A stretch of 64,000 nucleotides of DNA from assembly GCF_964204865.1 (NCBI RefSeq), contig NC_135251.1, positions 11,532,001 to 11,596,000 on the forward strand, written 5' to 3'. Positions 37,701-47,650 of the stretch are shown in pieces; the first letter of the stretch is position 1; each line of letters opens with the position of its first letter. Source of the DNA: Styela clava. Lineage: Eukaryota; Chordata; Ascidiacea; Stolidobranchia; Styelidae. A program made the position numbers and the translations under genes. A model generated the notes under the pieces. It was not told the DNA's origin and did no database searches. It was given only the letters and a program-made list of their open reading frames with translations.

Positions 37701-38784
37701 CAGATATTATAAAATAAGTTTATTTCAACTCCATAATCAGCAATAATTTTTAATAATTTTGTAATAATTCCCAAACAAGAGTGAACAGTATTTAATTTAA
37801 CAGTATAAGGACAAAAAATGATTTCGCCAAGTTGATTATAATTGGAGTCAAGTGCCAAATTCAGAAATTGCGCAACCAAAGTTGAGTGCATGAAGAGGTG
37901 GGCTGAACCTTTTCATTCACCAAAGACATGTCAAAATATGGCCAAATTGTAGTACAGATTACATTAATTCAGTAATAATTAAATATTCTGATATTACTCG
38001 GGCCGGAAAGATTCGGAATAGCCTAATTTGATTTTTTGTAAATAAATTCAATTTTTCATAGTTAATCATTTTCGAACATATGTTATTATTCATAATAGTT
38101 CTCCATCCAATATTAGTCTATATTAAAATTCTTGCTCCCGACTCTGAAGAACTTCGATTATTTCAAAGACGTACCGGTATGTTAACAAAATTGCAAATAT
38201 TGCCAATATAACCTCATAATGTTTGAATATAAGACTTTTCAAATATTCAATATTTCCATATCATTTCATTATAATAAGTTGCAGCAATACTTTCAAATCA
38301 AAAACTAAATATAAATCCTGCGATAGCGTGATGTCCCAATGTATTAGTTTTCGTAGAAAGTACATTTTGTTTGACCCGAAAACACTTTATGAAATTCGGG
38401 AATATAAGTTTGATATTTGGCTGGCATGACAGTGTCCCTGGGCCTGCACCCTGTGTACGCTTATGAAACAGACTTGAAAAAAAAAAGTTCTAATCGAAAT
38501 ATTGCATATCCAGATCATCATAACAGTACGGCAAACTGCAGGTACCGGTACATCGTACTTGGTGCTTTTTAGATACGTTTGTGACTAAATTGACGAATGC
38601 GCGATGTACTAACATAACCTCTATTTTTTTTTTGCGAAATACCGCAGGACCGAATTAAAAATAGGTGCAATTCCTAAATATGCAATAACGAGGTGCAAAA
38701 GGCCATTTTGCAAATTATTGAACTCACATAAATTAATTTACGATTGTACGGAGAATTGCGAGAAGCAGAAAACAAGTTAACCAT
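25784..38784 (-). CDS. BTB/POZ and C2H2 zinc-finger protein (ZBTB type)
   Basis: Seventeen coding exons with consistent phases: 38784-38728, 36989-36831, 36629-36471, 36181-35968, 35305-35197, 34952-34889, 34580-34443, 33417-33287, 32802-32578, 31739-31600, 29451-29279, 29022-28977, 28395-28271, 27836-27740, 27171-27076, 26452-26325, 25966-25784; 747 aa. A BTB domain spans about residues 18-135 (YGNLCDVWLVIENERFPAHK; ILNFIYTSNLHVV; RKLQISGIVELC). An acidic linker follows, then a finger pair at about 309-360: one C2H2 (C-x2-C-x12-H-x4-H) and one C2HC. A long Ser/Thr-rich region covers about 361-650. Three C-terminal fingers lie at about 655-728, the first again C2HC. It is probably a nuclear DNA-binding regulator; targets are unknown. 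I could not assign an orthologue. The tiny first exon was chosen because its 19 codons end in phase at a strong donor. Acceptor 36182 is weak. Confidence 0.8.
30269..31555. mobile_element. hAT-like element, outer of a nested pair
   Basis: Inverted termini CAGGGGTTCCCAA and TTGGGAACCCCTG with a perfect 8-bp target-site duplication ccttagag (30261-30268 and 31556-31563). Without the element nested inside it (30468-31340) it is about 406 bp and noncoding. Near both ends are repeated gcgacccta/cgacccc motifs. A TA microsatellite lies at about 30337-30358. Confidence 0.9.
30468..31340. mobile_element. hAT-like element nested in another hAT
   Basis: Inverted termini CAGGGATGGCGAACC and GGTTCGCCATCCCTG (perfect over 15 bp) and a perfect 8-bp target-site duplication ttctatag (30460-30467 and 31341-31348). 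At 873 bp it is non-autonomous: the longest frame inside (31061-31318, -) has no transposase motif. Near both ends the repeated word tgacccaccg/tgacccattc marks the subterminal region. Confidence 0.92.
32137..32537. repeat. MITE with CGTGTTTCCCCGAAAATAAGAC-type termini
   Basis: A roughly 400-bp element. The left end CGTGTTTCCCCGAAAATAAG pairs with the right end CTTGTTTTCCAGGAAACACG. Just inside, gggcttatttatgggcg on the left and gtcttattttaaggggaggg on the right repeat the same theme. It lies in the intron between exons 32802-32578 and 31739-31600, ending 41 bp from an exon. No coding capacity was seen; the superfamily is not assigned. Confidence 0.65.
33467..33716. mobile_element. Short hAT-like MITE in a BTB zinc-finger intron
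   Basis: A 250-bp element with inverted termini CAGTGGTTCCCAAATG and CATTTGGGAACCGCTG. Flanking 8-mers acataagt and acatggat match at 5 of 8 positions, consistent with a decayed target-site duplication. It begins 50 bp from exon 33417-33287. Confidence 0.75.
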
Positions 38785-39046
38785 GTTGATAAAATTGTAG
38801 AAATGCCAATACAGCCAGAAGAGAAACAACAGCTAAGAAAGAGGAAGCGCGAGTACCAAATCTGCAGATAAGAAAGAGTAAGTTGCTTTATGTTAAAAAA
38901 TGGACACACGTCAGGGTTCTAATTATTTAGTTAGGATTCTTGGGAGTTGTGCGCACTCGCTTGTTGCATGGTTTACACAAATCGCAAGATTAGAGGAACG
39001 TTTTAACAGGGATGGCGCGATAATTCAAGAATAATTTGCCCCATAC

Positions 39047-39054
39047 TGACGTCA
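39047..39054. promoter_or_regulatory. CRE palindrome TGACGTCA upstream of the BTB gene
   Basis: A perfect TGACGTCA lies 263 bp upstream of the inferred BTB zinc-finger start codon and about 190 bp left of the THAP relic. Use as a promoter element is inferred only from position. Confidence 0.35.
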
Positions 39055-39237
39055 GATGGAATTCCTGTAATATGCAGCTATATCGCATGGATTGGGCGGT
39101 CAGATCGAGTTTTATAAGAGGACTTGCACGGGTCACGTGACTTTGTTTACTGGACGGCAAAAAAAACAAAAACGTCCATTTGGCTGCTGTCAGTTGCAAG
39201 TCGGATTATACGTTTCCGTTTTGTTTGACTGTTGAAA

Positions 39238-39440
39238 ATGATTATTTCGTATTGTTCCGTTGTATGTACGTGTAGTATATAGACAACGAAATGGATTTTC
39301 ACTTATATTCCACTGTTTTCAAAAGATCCGGAACGTCGCGCAATGTGGATACCATCTATTGGCAGGACTGCTTGGTGTCAAGTCCAAAAGTCATCTCGCT
39401 TGTGTTTCACTGTTTGCGGACAGAACTTCGTTGATGGTGA
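39238..39440 (+). pseudogene. Broken THAP-domain relic
   Basis: Read across three frames, the + strand spells the order of a THAP zinc-finger domain: SYCSVVCTC after a Met at 39238, then FSLIFHCFQK in a second frame, then KDPERRAMWIP and QKSSRLCFTVCGQNF in a third. At least two frameshifts and an in-frame stop (tag, near 39280) break it. The usual CSxHF ending reads CFTVCGQNF, so a metal ligand is also altered. THAP domains occur in animal regulators and P-element-type transposases; nothing here tells which this came from. Confidence 0.55.
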
Positions 39441-39509
39441 TTAATAATGTGTCGTTATCAATTTCTTTAAATATTCATAAGCTTCCTCATTTCAATCAAT
39501 GAGCATATA

Positions 39510-39718
39510 TTACCATTCTATGTCGGGATTAGTTAGCCAGTTATTTGTTTCCAGAAGCATGGGCTTGATGGTGGGGGATGTCGTAATCGACCAACGGTCG
39601 TGTGAACCATACTGAGTGGGAGGAGAGCTGCAATCCTCTCGCACATTACTATCCCCGCCTGGGATTGGAACCTGTGAAACTACCAGGGGGATCAGAGATG
39701 CGATGGCGAGCGTATTCC
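39510..39718 (-). repeat. tRNA-derived SINE fragment, inverted copy
   Basis: The minus strand reads ggaatacgctcgcc, caatcccaggcggggat, tgcgagaggattgcagctct, ggttcacacgaccgttggtc, caagcccatgcttctgg and cccgacatagaatggtaa, in the same order as the SINE at 39883-40234. It lacks the box A end and the tail, so it is truncated at both ends. It faces the full-length copy about 165 bp away. Confidence 0.75.
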
Positions 39719-39882
39719 AAGATGGCGAATTCAATTGAATTCTGATTATTTTTTGCATGAGCACTAGCGTTAAACTTTAGGTATCTATTCAACTTTTCAC
39801 ACTTACTAATAGTTTACCTGCTAACTAGGGAAACAATACCTCATGGCAATTGATGATTAATTCCTTACACAAGTCAAGTGCG

Positions 39883-40234
39883 CGGCGGTGTGGCTCAACG
39901 GGCTAAGCGTTAGGAATACGCTCGCCACCGCACCTCTAACTACTCTGCGTGGGTTCGCAGGTTCGAATCCCATGCAGGGATGGTCATGTGCGAGAGGATT
40001 GCTGGACTCCTCGCCGTTGTTGGGTGGTTCACGTAACCGCTGGTCGGTTACGGCTTCCTGCACCACCAAGTCCATGCTTCCGAAAAAAATAAAAAAAATA
40101 CAGTAAATCTAATCCCATACCCGACTTGGAATGGTAACCGGACGAGAGGCCGTGGTTCGCCATATGGATAAGCCGTCTTATCGGCTTTTCTCTCCCCCGG
40201 GATAAATATGTAAATCCTATCCCATCCTATCCTA
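39883..40234 (+). repeat. tRNA-derived SINE, near full length
   Basis: A 5' tRNA-like head carries a box A-like TGGCTCAACGGGC (39891-39903) and a box B-like GGTTCGAATCC (39960-39970). A unique body follows (ggttcacgtaaccgctggtc, accaccaagtccatgcttcc, an A-rich run near 40083, acgagaggccgtggttcgcc) and ends in a tail of short ATCC/TATCC repeats (40215-40233). At least three partial copies occur in this window (20050, 23575/24464, 39510) and a fourth is possible (17740). The head has insertions between the boxes that spoil tRNA folding, so it is a SINE and not a tRNA gene. Confidence 0.8.
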
Positions 40235-41266
40235 AGTCTGCAAGTAGGCCTACGCCTAGGCCTACCAATAACAGTAGTTTGTCATCTGCTTTCCATCAAA
40301 ACAAAATATAATTGGGCCCTTTACCACGCATTTTTGTGTCCACGGATTGTCATGATATTTTCTGAGTAGTATTGCTTTTATTTCGCCAACACAATCACAG
40401 ATTAAAATGATCACAATTAAATTAATAATAAAGCAAAGCGATGAATATTCATTTTTCATTTACTAATATATTTTAAATATATTTTTATTAAGTACTGAAT
40501 CAAGTTCTACTTTCTGGAAATTTATAACAGATAGTGAGATTTTTCTAACAACGATAACAAATTTGCAAGATCGCAAAAATATGTAACAAAACCAAATACG
40601 AGAATATCGGTCAGAGACCGAAGACTTATTGATCGAAAGTTAGGGGTCCCCCAAACAGCGCTCTTACTCCATAGTGACAACGTGTGTCCCATAACTAATT
40701 AATTTTTAACTCGCTAATTATATGACATAATTCATCGAAAATCAATAGTCTACTGATCCAAGCTATGATGAATGCACATGCAAAATTTGGAGCGGATTCG
40801 ACCTCGCTTTCGTGAGATATCGCGTGCATCTAACAGACAAATATCTATCACTATACTTACCGATCTTAAGATCGATAAGTAATAATCGGGCAACATAGTC
40901 TCACATTATTATGTTCACAGATTGCCGATTGGCATTTTAAAGAATAAATGCTTTCACCTTGTCGTAAGTCGAAGCAACCGCGAGTTACCATGAACACAAT
41001 TAAATTAATATAGAAAGACATTGGATTGAATATTGTGCGACAGAAAGCCAATAATACATTAAAAAAGTCGGCTCTTTTTAACGAACGCAATTACGATTTT
41101 GAAATTCGTTACAATTCTGTTGTATTTGATTTTATTGCTTCTTCGCACAGGTTGTAATAAACGCACTTTGAGTCCGCAAAGGTTTTCGCGTGTGAGAAAA
41201 TAGTCCGCGACCAAAAAAGGTTGGGAAACGCTGATATAATTAATCACTACGGTCGAATTACATAAT
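40235..41266. other. Gap with possible retroelement tail and a hAT end
   Basis: Around 40770-40850 the wording (atgcaaaatttggagcgg, tgagatatcgcgtgcatcta, acagacaaatat) resembles the 3' tails of non-LTR retrotransposons, followed by a short palindrome near 40858-40880. At 41219-41233 GGTTGGGAAACGCTG looks like the right end of a hAT element, but no matching left end was found. No gene seen. Confidence 0.35.
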
Positions 41267-42077
41267 TTATTTTGGTTTACTTGATTTGATAATACGCAAA
41301 TATTTTTGTAAAATTTCATTATATATGTCTTCCTGAGTTATATCTTCAAACCCAGACATCTCCAAAGCACTGCAATATCTTTCCGGATCGATTTGCCATT
41401 TCTGTAAAAGTCCATCTTTCACTCGTTTGTTAAGACTTTCCAAGTTCATTCCTGCTACCATAACACCTCCAGGTTTCATCACGCGTTGAATTTCGTTTAA
41501 TGACGCAATAATATCAGGCCAAAAATAGAAGCAATTTGTGTGAAACACACCATCAATAATATTGCTATGTAGCGACATCTTCGCAACGTCTTCGTTCAAA
41601 ATCATTAGTTTTCCTTTCGAAATGTGACTTTTGAAAGATTTTCTGGCATCATTACAGATATCGCTCGAGTAATCTACGCCGAATACTGTGCCTTTTCCTT
41701 TTGTTGCAATGTTTTCCAGCGCAGTATTTAATCCATAACCTGAAAAGAGAATATCAAAATAATCATAAAATATATACTATCCTGGCATAGTAATAAAAAA
41801 CGCGCATGAAAAGTTTAAACACAGCGATAACATATATTCGTGACCTATTGCTCCTGAAGTTTCATATTAATGAATTGTTAAGAAGCCCAAATTCATTATT
41901 ACCAAGACCAAATCCCAGTTCCAAGATATTCTGGTCCGGAGTCGCAGCCAAAGCTCGGTAAGTCGATTCTTCAAGATGGAGGTTGTGCTTTAATATTATT
42001 CTTCTTGCAATGAATCCCCAGATTCCCTTCGTTGGTTTTCTCATTTGTGAACTTATATATTTAGCTCCAATTACCAT
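41267..42077 (-). CDS. Class I SAM-dependent methyltransferase (YdaC-like)
   Basis: Two coding exons, 42077-41903 and 41739-41267, joined in phase 1; 215 aa. A class I Rossmann methyltransferase of the Methyltransf_11 type. Motif I is ILELGFGLGYG (about 51-61, split by the intron inside the glycine loop), motif II has VFGVDYS, motif IV has GVFHTNCFYFWPD, and motif V has RVMKPGGVMVAG. The N-terminal block QMRKPTKGIWGFIARR is reminiscent of a group of small bacterial methyltransferases (Bacillus YdaC and relatives) also annotated in some invertebrates. The substrate is unknown and no targeting signal is obvious. It is probably cytosolic. Start chosen as the only Met upstream in frame within the exon. 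The gene looks intact. Confidence 0.8.
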
Positions 42078-42886
42078 TTTGTGTGGTCAAATGTACTAAT
42101 AATATTGAGACATATCAGTCTGACAGGTAAAGATAAATTATTTTCATTGGGCATGTTACAATACAAACTATTAGATTCAATCAGTTGAGAGCCTACAATG
42201 AATAAAACGATTCATCCGCTTGCTGAAATTGTCTACCAACACATGCACACACACATATATACACATACATAAAAATCTACAGCAGTCATTCTTTCGTAGT
42301 AGAGTTTACTACTAATACCTTATGTCTCAAACTCTAAATGCCCTCAAAAATGTCGTGCTACTCACTTGCGTGAATCTCACTACACGCGAATATCCAAACT
42401 CCTATTATACCCATCGTTGTCAATAAAATAGCATGAATTCCCATTCATATATACAGTAATATGCCTAATTTAAATTATTGCCACACAGTGTTGATCCATC
42501 CTAATCAAGAACTGTAGGACACGACATTTTTGAAACATCGTTCATTTATAATGTATTTGGATATCTTTCACACTGTGCCAGCTTTCAAATGTACGTTTGG
42601 TTTGCTCGGATAGATATAAGCGCTAATATGTAGCATCCACCTAAAACTATAAACTACTGCGTGTGTGTCACAGACTCACAACCCAGCCGCCTGAGAACTC
42701 TTGTACTATTTGCTATTTGTTGCACTGAATTCTAATTACAATCTAATACGCAGATCAACTAGCAACTCCTATGGCATTGCGAACGAATGTCTCTGTAAAC
42801 ATGCAGTATTTGTTTTGTCGTATGCTCAGGCATACGTCACTCACGTTACGCGGTTCTGTTAGTGATGAGCTATGCTATGTTCTGAA
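42078..42886. other. Upstream flank of the methyltransferase, no gene seen
   Basis: It contains an interrupted CA/TA microsatellite at about 42239-42272. No coding frame, RNA gene or transposon end was recognised before the element starting at 42887. It should hold the methyltransferase promoter. Confidence 0.45.
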
Positions 42887-43064
42887 CAGGGCCATATCTA
42901 CCATTAGCAAGGTACATTGATGCCTAGGGGGCATCGTCATATTTTAAACTATCATACATTTTTAAGTTGTTTTTAATTTGTGAACAATTTCCGGTTCGAC
43001 GTTCCAATATACTTTTGACGTCGTTGTTAAAGAGGGGCGTCCTCATCGTCTAAATCCGGCCCTG
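42887..43064. mobile_element. hAT-like MITE at the duplication boundary
   Basis: Inverted termini CAGGGCCATATCTA and TAAATCCGGCCCTG bound 178 bp. The 8-bp flanks (gttctgaa and gctctatg) match at only 4 positions, so the target duplication is decayed. A longer version of the same element begins at about 53556 (from ttaccggttaggcaaggtac) and ends near the ggccctgg at 54364, but lacks the first dozen or so terminal bases. That is where the tandem-duplication junction falls. Confidence 0.6.
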
Positions 43065-43289
43065 GCTCTATGTCTAAATCATGCGAATGCTAAATTCTTT
43101 AAAAATCAGCAATCTTAGGTATGATTGTTCAACAGCACATCTAAACTGCCAGCCATATAATAAGTTTTATCTGTAATCGTGCTCAATAGTCCGATTGTAA
43201 TGCTATAGTATTACGTAAATATTGATCACGTTCGATGCGAACTCTCTTTTGTATTTTTGCGGCTTATACAGTACTTGTGTCTACTAGAT

Positions 43290-44622
43290 CATAGGTTCTC
43301 AAAGTGCTCCGTACGGAGCCCCAGTGCTCCGCAAGAGAAACCCAGGGGCTCCGCGAGCTATTCGATTACTTTTTAAAATACTGACTAATTTCGTAACTGT
43401 TCAAAGAAGCAATAACAGCTTTGATAATATATGACAACAGTATAGCCTCGAAATATGGCAAAGAGGCGGAATTAAAAAATGACATTATTTATAAGCAGGA
43501 GCGCAGCAAGGATTCTTAGAGGGAGGTGGTTCAAAATTGGAATCGGAAATTTCCGCGCAACATTTTTTGCGATTAAAAAAACGGATAACGAGATTTCTGT
43601 TGCGTAAAATATTCAATCCATGTCCATGTCCACATATTCAATCGTTACTCACGTTTGATTCGAGATTACTATTAGGATTACTAAAATGAAAGCATACTAT
43701 TCTAAAATAACATAAAATACGTGATAAACTGCCAACTATAAATAAATTGGAGTCGTATTTTTGCGATCTTGGAATTTGTCAAACTTGATTCGTTCTTTCG
43801 CACTTAAGATTATTTTCAAGCAAGATATCGCCGTTTAAAAAATCGCAATGTCTGGGCAAAATACGAACAATTGAAATTTATTTTATTGCATTCGGCTCCG
43901 TTGGTAGTTTCAGAATGAAAAAGGGTACATCGCGGATCGCGCGCACAATTGATTGCGTGCGGCTCCGTCGGTAGTTTCAAAATGGGAAAAAAAGGTACAT
44001 CGCGCGCACAATTGACTGTGTTTCGATTTCGCAGTTACTACTACGATGAAAACCTAACATAACACCAAATTTTGTGATTTACAATGTCTATAAAAGCGTT
44101 TTCAATCTGAGGCGAGTCTGCTGAAACCAAACGTGTGATCTTCCATTTCAAGTTTTAGTTTTAATATTTTAGAATGCCGCTTTTCAATCAAGAAATGTGA
44201 GTTGCGGATTTACCTCTTTATTAATTATTATTTTTAGCATTTCATCGTCGATGACTATAATATGGTAACATATTTTTCACATTCAACTGATGATTCCCCA
44301 CGAGAACAAAAAAGCAATTAACGTCGTCATTGTGTAACAATACATGTATATGCCGATCGACCCCTAATTTATTAGTATGTTTGTCAAGTGTCAAATTCAC
44401 AGCTTTAGTATATATATATAATTTATGCTTAAAATTTAGTTTTATTTATGACTTGCATCAACCCTATTAAAAAAGGTTCAGCATTTAAATTGGGTAAAGT
44501 ACTTTTAACTTGCTCAGGAATATTAATCTGAAAGTAACAATTTTAACATTTATTTTGGGGCTCCGTGAATAATAGTCAACCTTTTCAAGGGCTCCGCAAC
44601 ACCAAAAGTTTGAGAACCCCTG
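43290..44622. mobile_element. hAT-like element present only in unit 1
   Basis: A 1333-bp element with inverted termini CATAGGTTCTCAAA and TTTGAGAACCCCTG and a perfect 8-bp target-site duplication tactagat (43282-43289, 44623-44630). The matching place in unit 2 is empty (gtctaccagataacaatg, near 54591-54608). Ggggctccg words recur near both ends. No transposase frame was seen, so it is non-autonomous. It contains a short internal tandem repeat at 43893-44021. Confidence 0.92.
43893..44021. repeat. Two-copy tandem repeat inside the hAT element
   Basis: A unit of about 65 bp starting ggctccgttggtagtttcag is repeated from 43961 (ggctccgtcggtagtttcaa), each running through a gggtacatcgcg/aggtacatcgcg block and gcgcacaattga. 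Unit 1 of the repeat has an extra gatcgcg. Confidence 0.75.
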
Positions 44623-45990
44623 TACTAGATAACAATGCCGCGTCAAAGTATGACCTTTGCAGCCTAGAAAATAGAGCAAAATAGGAACCGCATTTAGTAT
44701 TGCTTGTAACTGATGAGTGGAAGAGTAGCAATCTTCTGAACCTTTTACTTTTCATCATTTCTTTTATTCACAAACATAGTCATCTACTAAGCTGTATACT
44801 GCATACTAATCCGTTTTCTGACTGTTTGCAACACAAAATTATCTGCTAACCATGCATGTTAAAAATATGTTGAGATAGTGATTAGCATATGTGAAAATTA
44901 GCCATAAGCGATACAAATTGAGATACCAAACTGGCTTCAATACATCATCGTTGTGGTGTTGGTGTTTGTTCACAGTGTAATAATTAGATACACAAGGTAC
45001 TGTGGTACTGCGTACTCCACCGTTTACGTGCCATTTTAATGTTCACTATGACAAGTCGTGGTGTTCTTATGTTCAATATAGCCTGGAATCTGTATCCTGT
45101 TATTCTTCATAAAAATACTTTAAAATTTATTGCAATTATAATTAATGAAACAAAACGTAAGTAGTCGTAAACGTTTATACCTTATCGATAGGTTATTTGA
45201 CGTTTAATTTTGAATTATAAGTTTTTATACCTGTCAATTTTCATCGCAACTAATAATATTGCCATGAATATCAGATTGCCTGCTTTTGCTTAACTTTTCG
45301 TATGTGCTTTTGAATTTGAGCGTTTTTTCCGATTTATTTAATGATTTAGGTTTAAACTATTTTATATTCAAACTCCGAAGTATGATAACCCTTTATCATT
45401 ATAACGCTACTAGCCTCGATATACAACCACATGGTAGAACTAGAGAGCAGAGAAATCTTTAGGATATCGTATCGATGGAAACGTGAACCCAATTAACCGG
45501 GCAAACGTGAAAAACTATATTGAATTTCTATCCCATACAAAAAAATTGAAATATTTGAGATCGACTGATAACAAATAGCTCAACCTTGTAGTTATAATTA
45601 CATCAGCCATTCTGCTCCTGATATTTTTGCAACAGTTGCTAAGCCTAGGTTTGATTTAACCTGGTATGCTCTATTTGTAGACATTGAGTTTTCAAGAAGA
45701 TAGTCAAATTAGTAATCTGTAAAGAACCTGCACGTCAAATTTCCCAGCATATCATATCCTACAAATTGTGAAGCAGTTGGTTATTGCTAATATCTAGACG
45801 TATATAATTTATCACTTTGTATCATAGCGTATTGAAATTTTAAAAATATTTTGACGAAAAAATTTTTGGGATCCGAATGGTTTTGCTGCAAGATAAAACA
45901 GTCGTTTGTACTCTCTCTTTCGTCAATTCATATTTAACAAACAGCAGATTAACGTTGTTATTATATCTTAACATACAAATATCATATGCT

Positions 45991-46330
45991 CAGGGCCGAT
46001 TTGACCGATTTTATCAAATTGGGCCCCGTCCTTTTCTGTATTATGAGGTACAAATTCCTGCTGAAAATGAAAAGTGAAATAAACTTTCTCATAATATTAA
46101 TTTGTCATGCATGGTAAATTAAATTATCGTTATGTCGCCAATAACAATTAAATTCTTCTGTTCTTCTTTATTTCAGAAATTTAGATTAACATGTTATTAA
46201 ATGTCAATTTTTGGGGTTTTTATGTATGTTTTTTTTATGAAATATGAAAATCCATCAATTTAACTATAAAGAGTAGGGGCCCCGCCATCGGATTTCAAAA
46301 CGGGCCGCGCAATTTCTAGCACCGGCCATG
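45991..46330. mobile_element. hAT-like element shared by both units (unit 1 copy)
   Basis: A 340-bp element with termini CAGGGCCGAT and ACCGGCCATG and a perfect 8-bp target-site duplication catatgct (45983-45990, 46331-46338). Ggggccccg motifs lie near both ends. The same element with the same duplication sits at the equivalent place in unit 2, so it predates the tandem duplication. Confidence 0.85.
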
Positions 46331-47342
46331 CATATGCTACACAGGAAAAAGTCCTTATACGGCTCTCTTTAAATGCGCCAAATATTAAATTACAAAATTT
46401 GTTCCCGCTCCAGGATAAATGTTTTTTAGAGTATTCCGCAAGTTTCCCATTCAAATATTTTATAAATCAGTGTGTTGTCTTATTTTACCGAAACAAAAAT
46501 CAGATCTATAAACGCATATCATAATAGCAACTTGACAGCTTATTTTAAAAGTAACTTGGCGTCGTTACTACTATATGATCATGCTGCATTTGCATTTGTT
46601 TTATTATTATTGTTGGAGATTTGACCACCCGCTATGGAAGCTGTTATTATGTCACATTTATTTGTCGTTTGGTTTAGACGTCACGGGGAAAACTATAATA
46701 GCCATAAAATAATCCATGAAAAGTTGGATACAATTATAACGGCTTAAATTTCACGCATGCGGCTTTGGTTAACGGCCATCAATTTTATGCGCAACGCACC
46801 GGAAAAATACACTTAGCCCCGAGTTAATCCCGATAACAATTTATCAATCAAACGCTGGTGATGTTCATGATGACCTAACATGTTGACTTCCAGATAGTTC
46901 GATCAGTGTGAGGTGATTTACATTTCAGAGAATGTGATGAGGTGAAAAATAATAAAGCCTAAAAGTGTCATTAATTTGTATTCTGTGGCGTGGTAAGTGT
47001 GGCCTTGCGATTTAGACTGAGTCTCCCGTACGTGATGGAAATGTTTGTTTAATTAAGCCTGATGAAATCCGTAAACTTAAGACGGTCATTAAAATATCGT
47101 TAATCAATATAAGATTTCTGGAGACTCGCATCATCACGAATTCTTCCTATTGTTTAAAATTTAGCCAGCAGGACTAGATTATCAAATTACTAGGGGAATA
47201 GCAAACTCTCTTTCCACGAAAGATCTTAAGGTCTTCCTATTTATTTATTCATCTTCATAATACTATCTTGTTCAGGCACCTTTATGGCAACGGACTTTTA
47301 TGGAAGTAGATAAAAAAGAAGAACCACTTCAATACCCTAATG

Positions 47343-47650
47343 CAGGGCTACTCAACTGGCGGACCGAATCCGGACCTTTCGGGTATTTGATTCGGACCGC
47401 GCCTTATTTTTCATTTTGAATCATTAGCCCCACTTTTAAAGTATCCTTTTATCAAATCACTTTTATAGATTTATATACATATGAAAAGAACTATAACGCC
47501 ATAATAAACAATCTTGATTATCCAATAATCATTAGTCGACGAGGAAGTGCGTGTTTAAGGATGCCGAAATATAATTTCTGAAAAGACCTGACCCAAATAT
47601 TTTTGAAGTTTCGTATGCGGATCTTCGGTAAAAATAGTTGAGTAGCCATG
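47343..47650. mobile_element. hAT-like MITE present only in unit 1
   Basis: A 308-bp element with inverted termini CAGGGCTACTCAACT and AGTTGAGTAGCCATG. Unit 2 is empty here (accctatagtagtactctcc, near 57375-57394). No clean 8-bp target duplication is seen; three extra bases (atg) precede the left end. Either the insertion was imperfect, or unit 2 is a post-excision site. Confidence 0.75.

Noticed and set aside
39883-39975. Possible tRNA gene with good A- and B-box words
   Set aside because: The distance between the boxes and the intervening sequence do not allow a cloverleaf, and the same head continues into a repeated body found elsewhere in the window, so it is a SINE.
41219-41233. hAT-like right terminus GGTTGGGAAACGCTG
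   Set aside because: No matching left end or target duplication could be found within the neighbouring kilobase, so no element is called.
42239-42272. CA/TA-rich run considered as a regulatory Z-DNA element
   Set aside because: It is an ordinary interrupted microsatellite and nothing around it supports a function.
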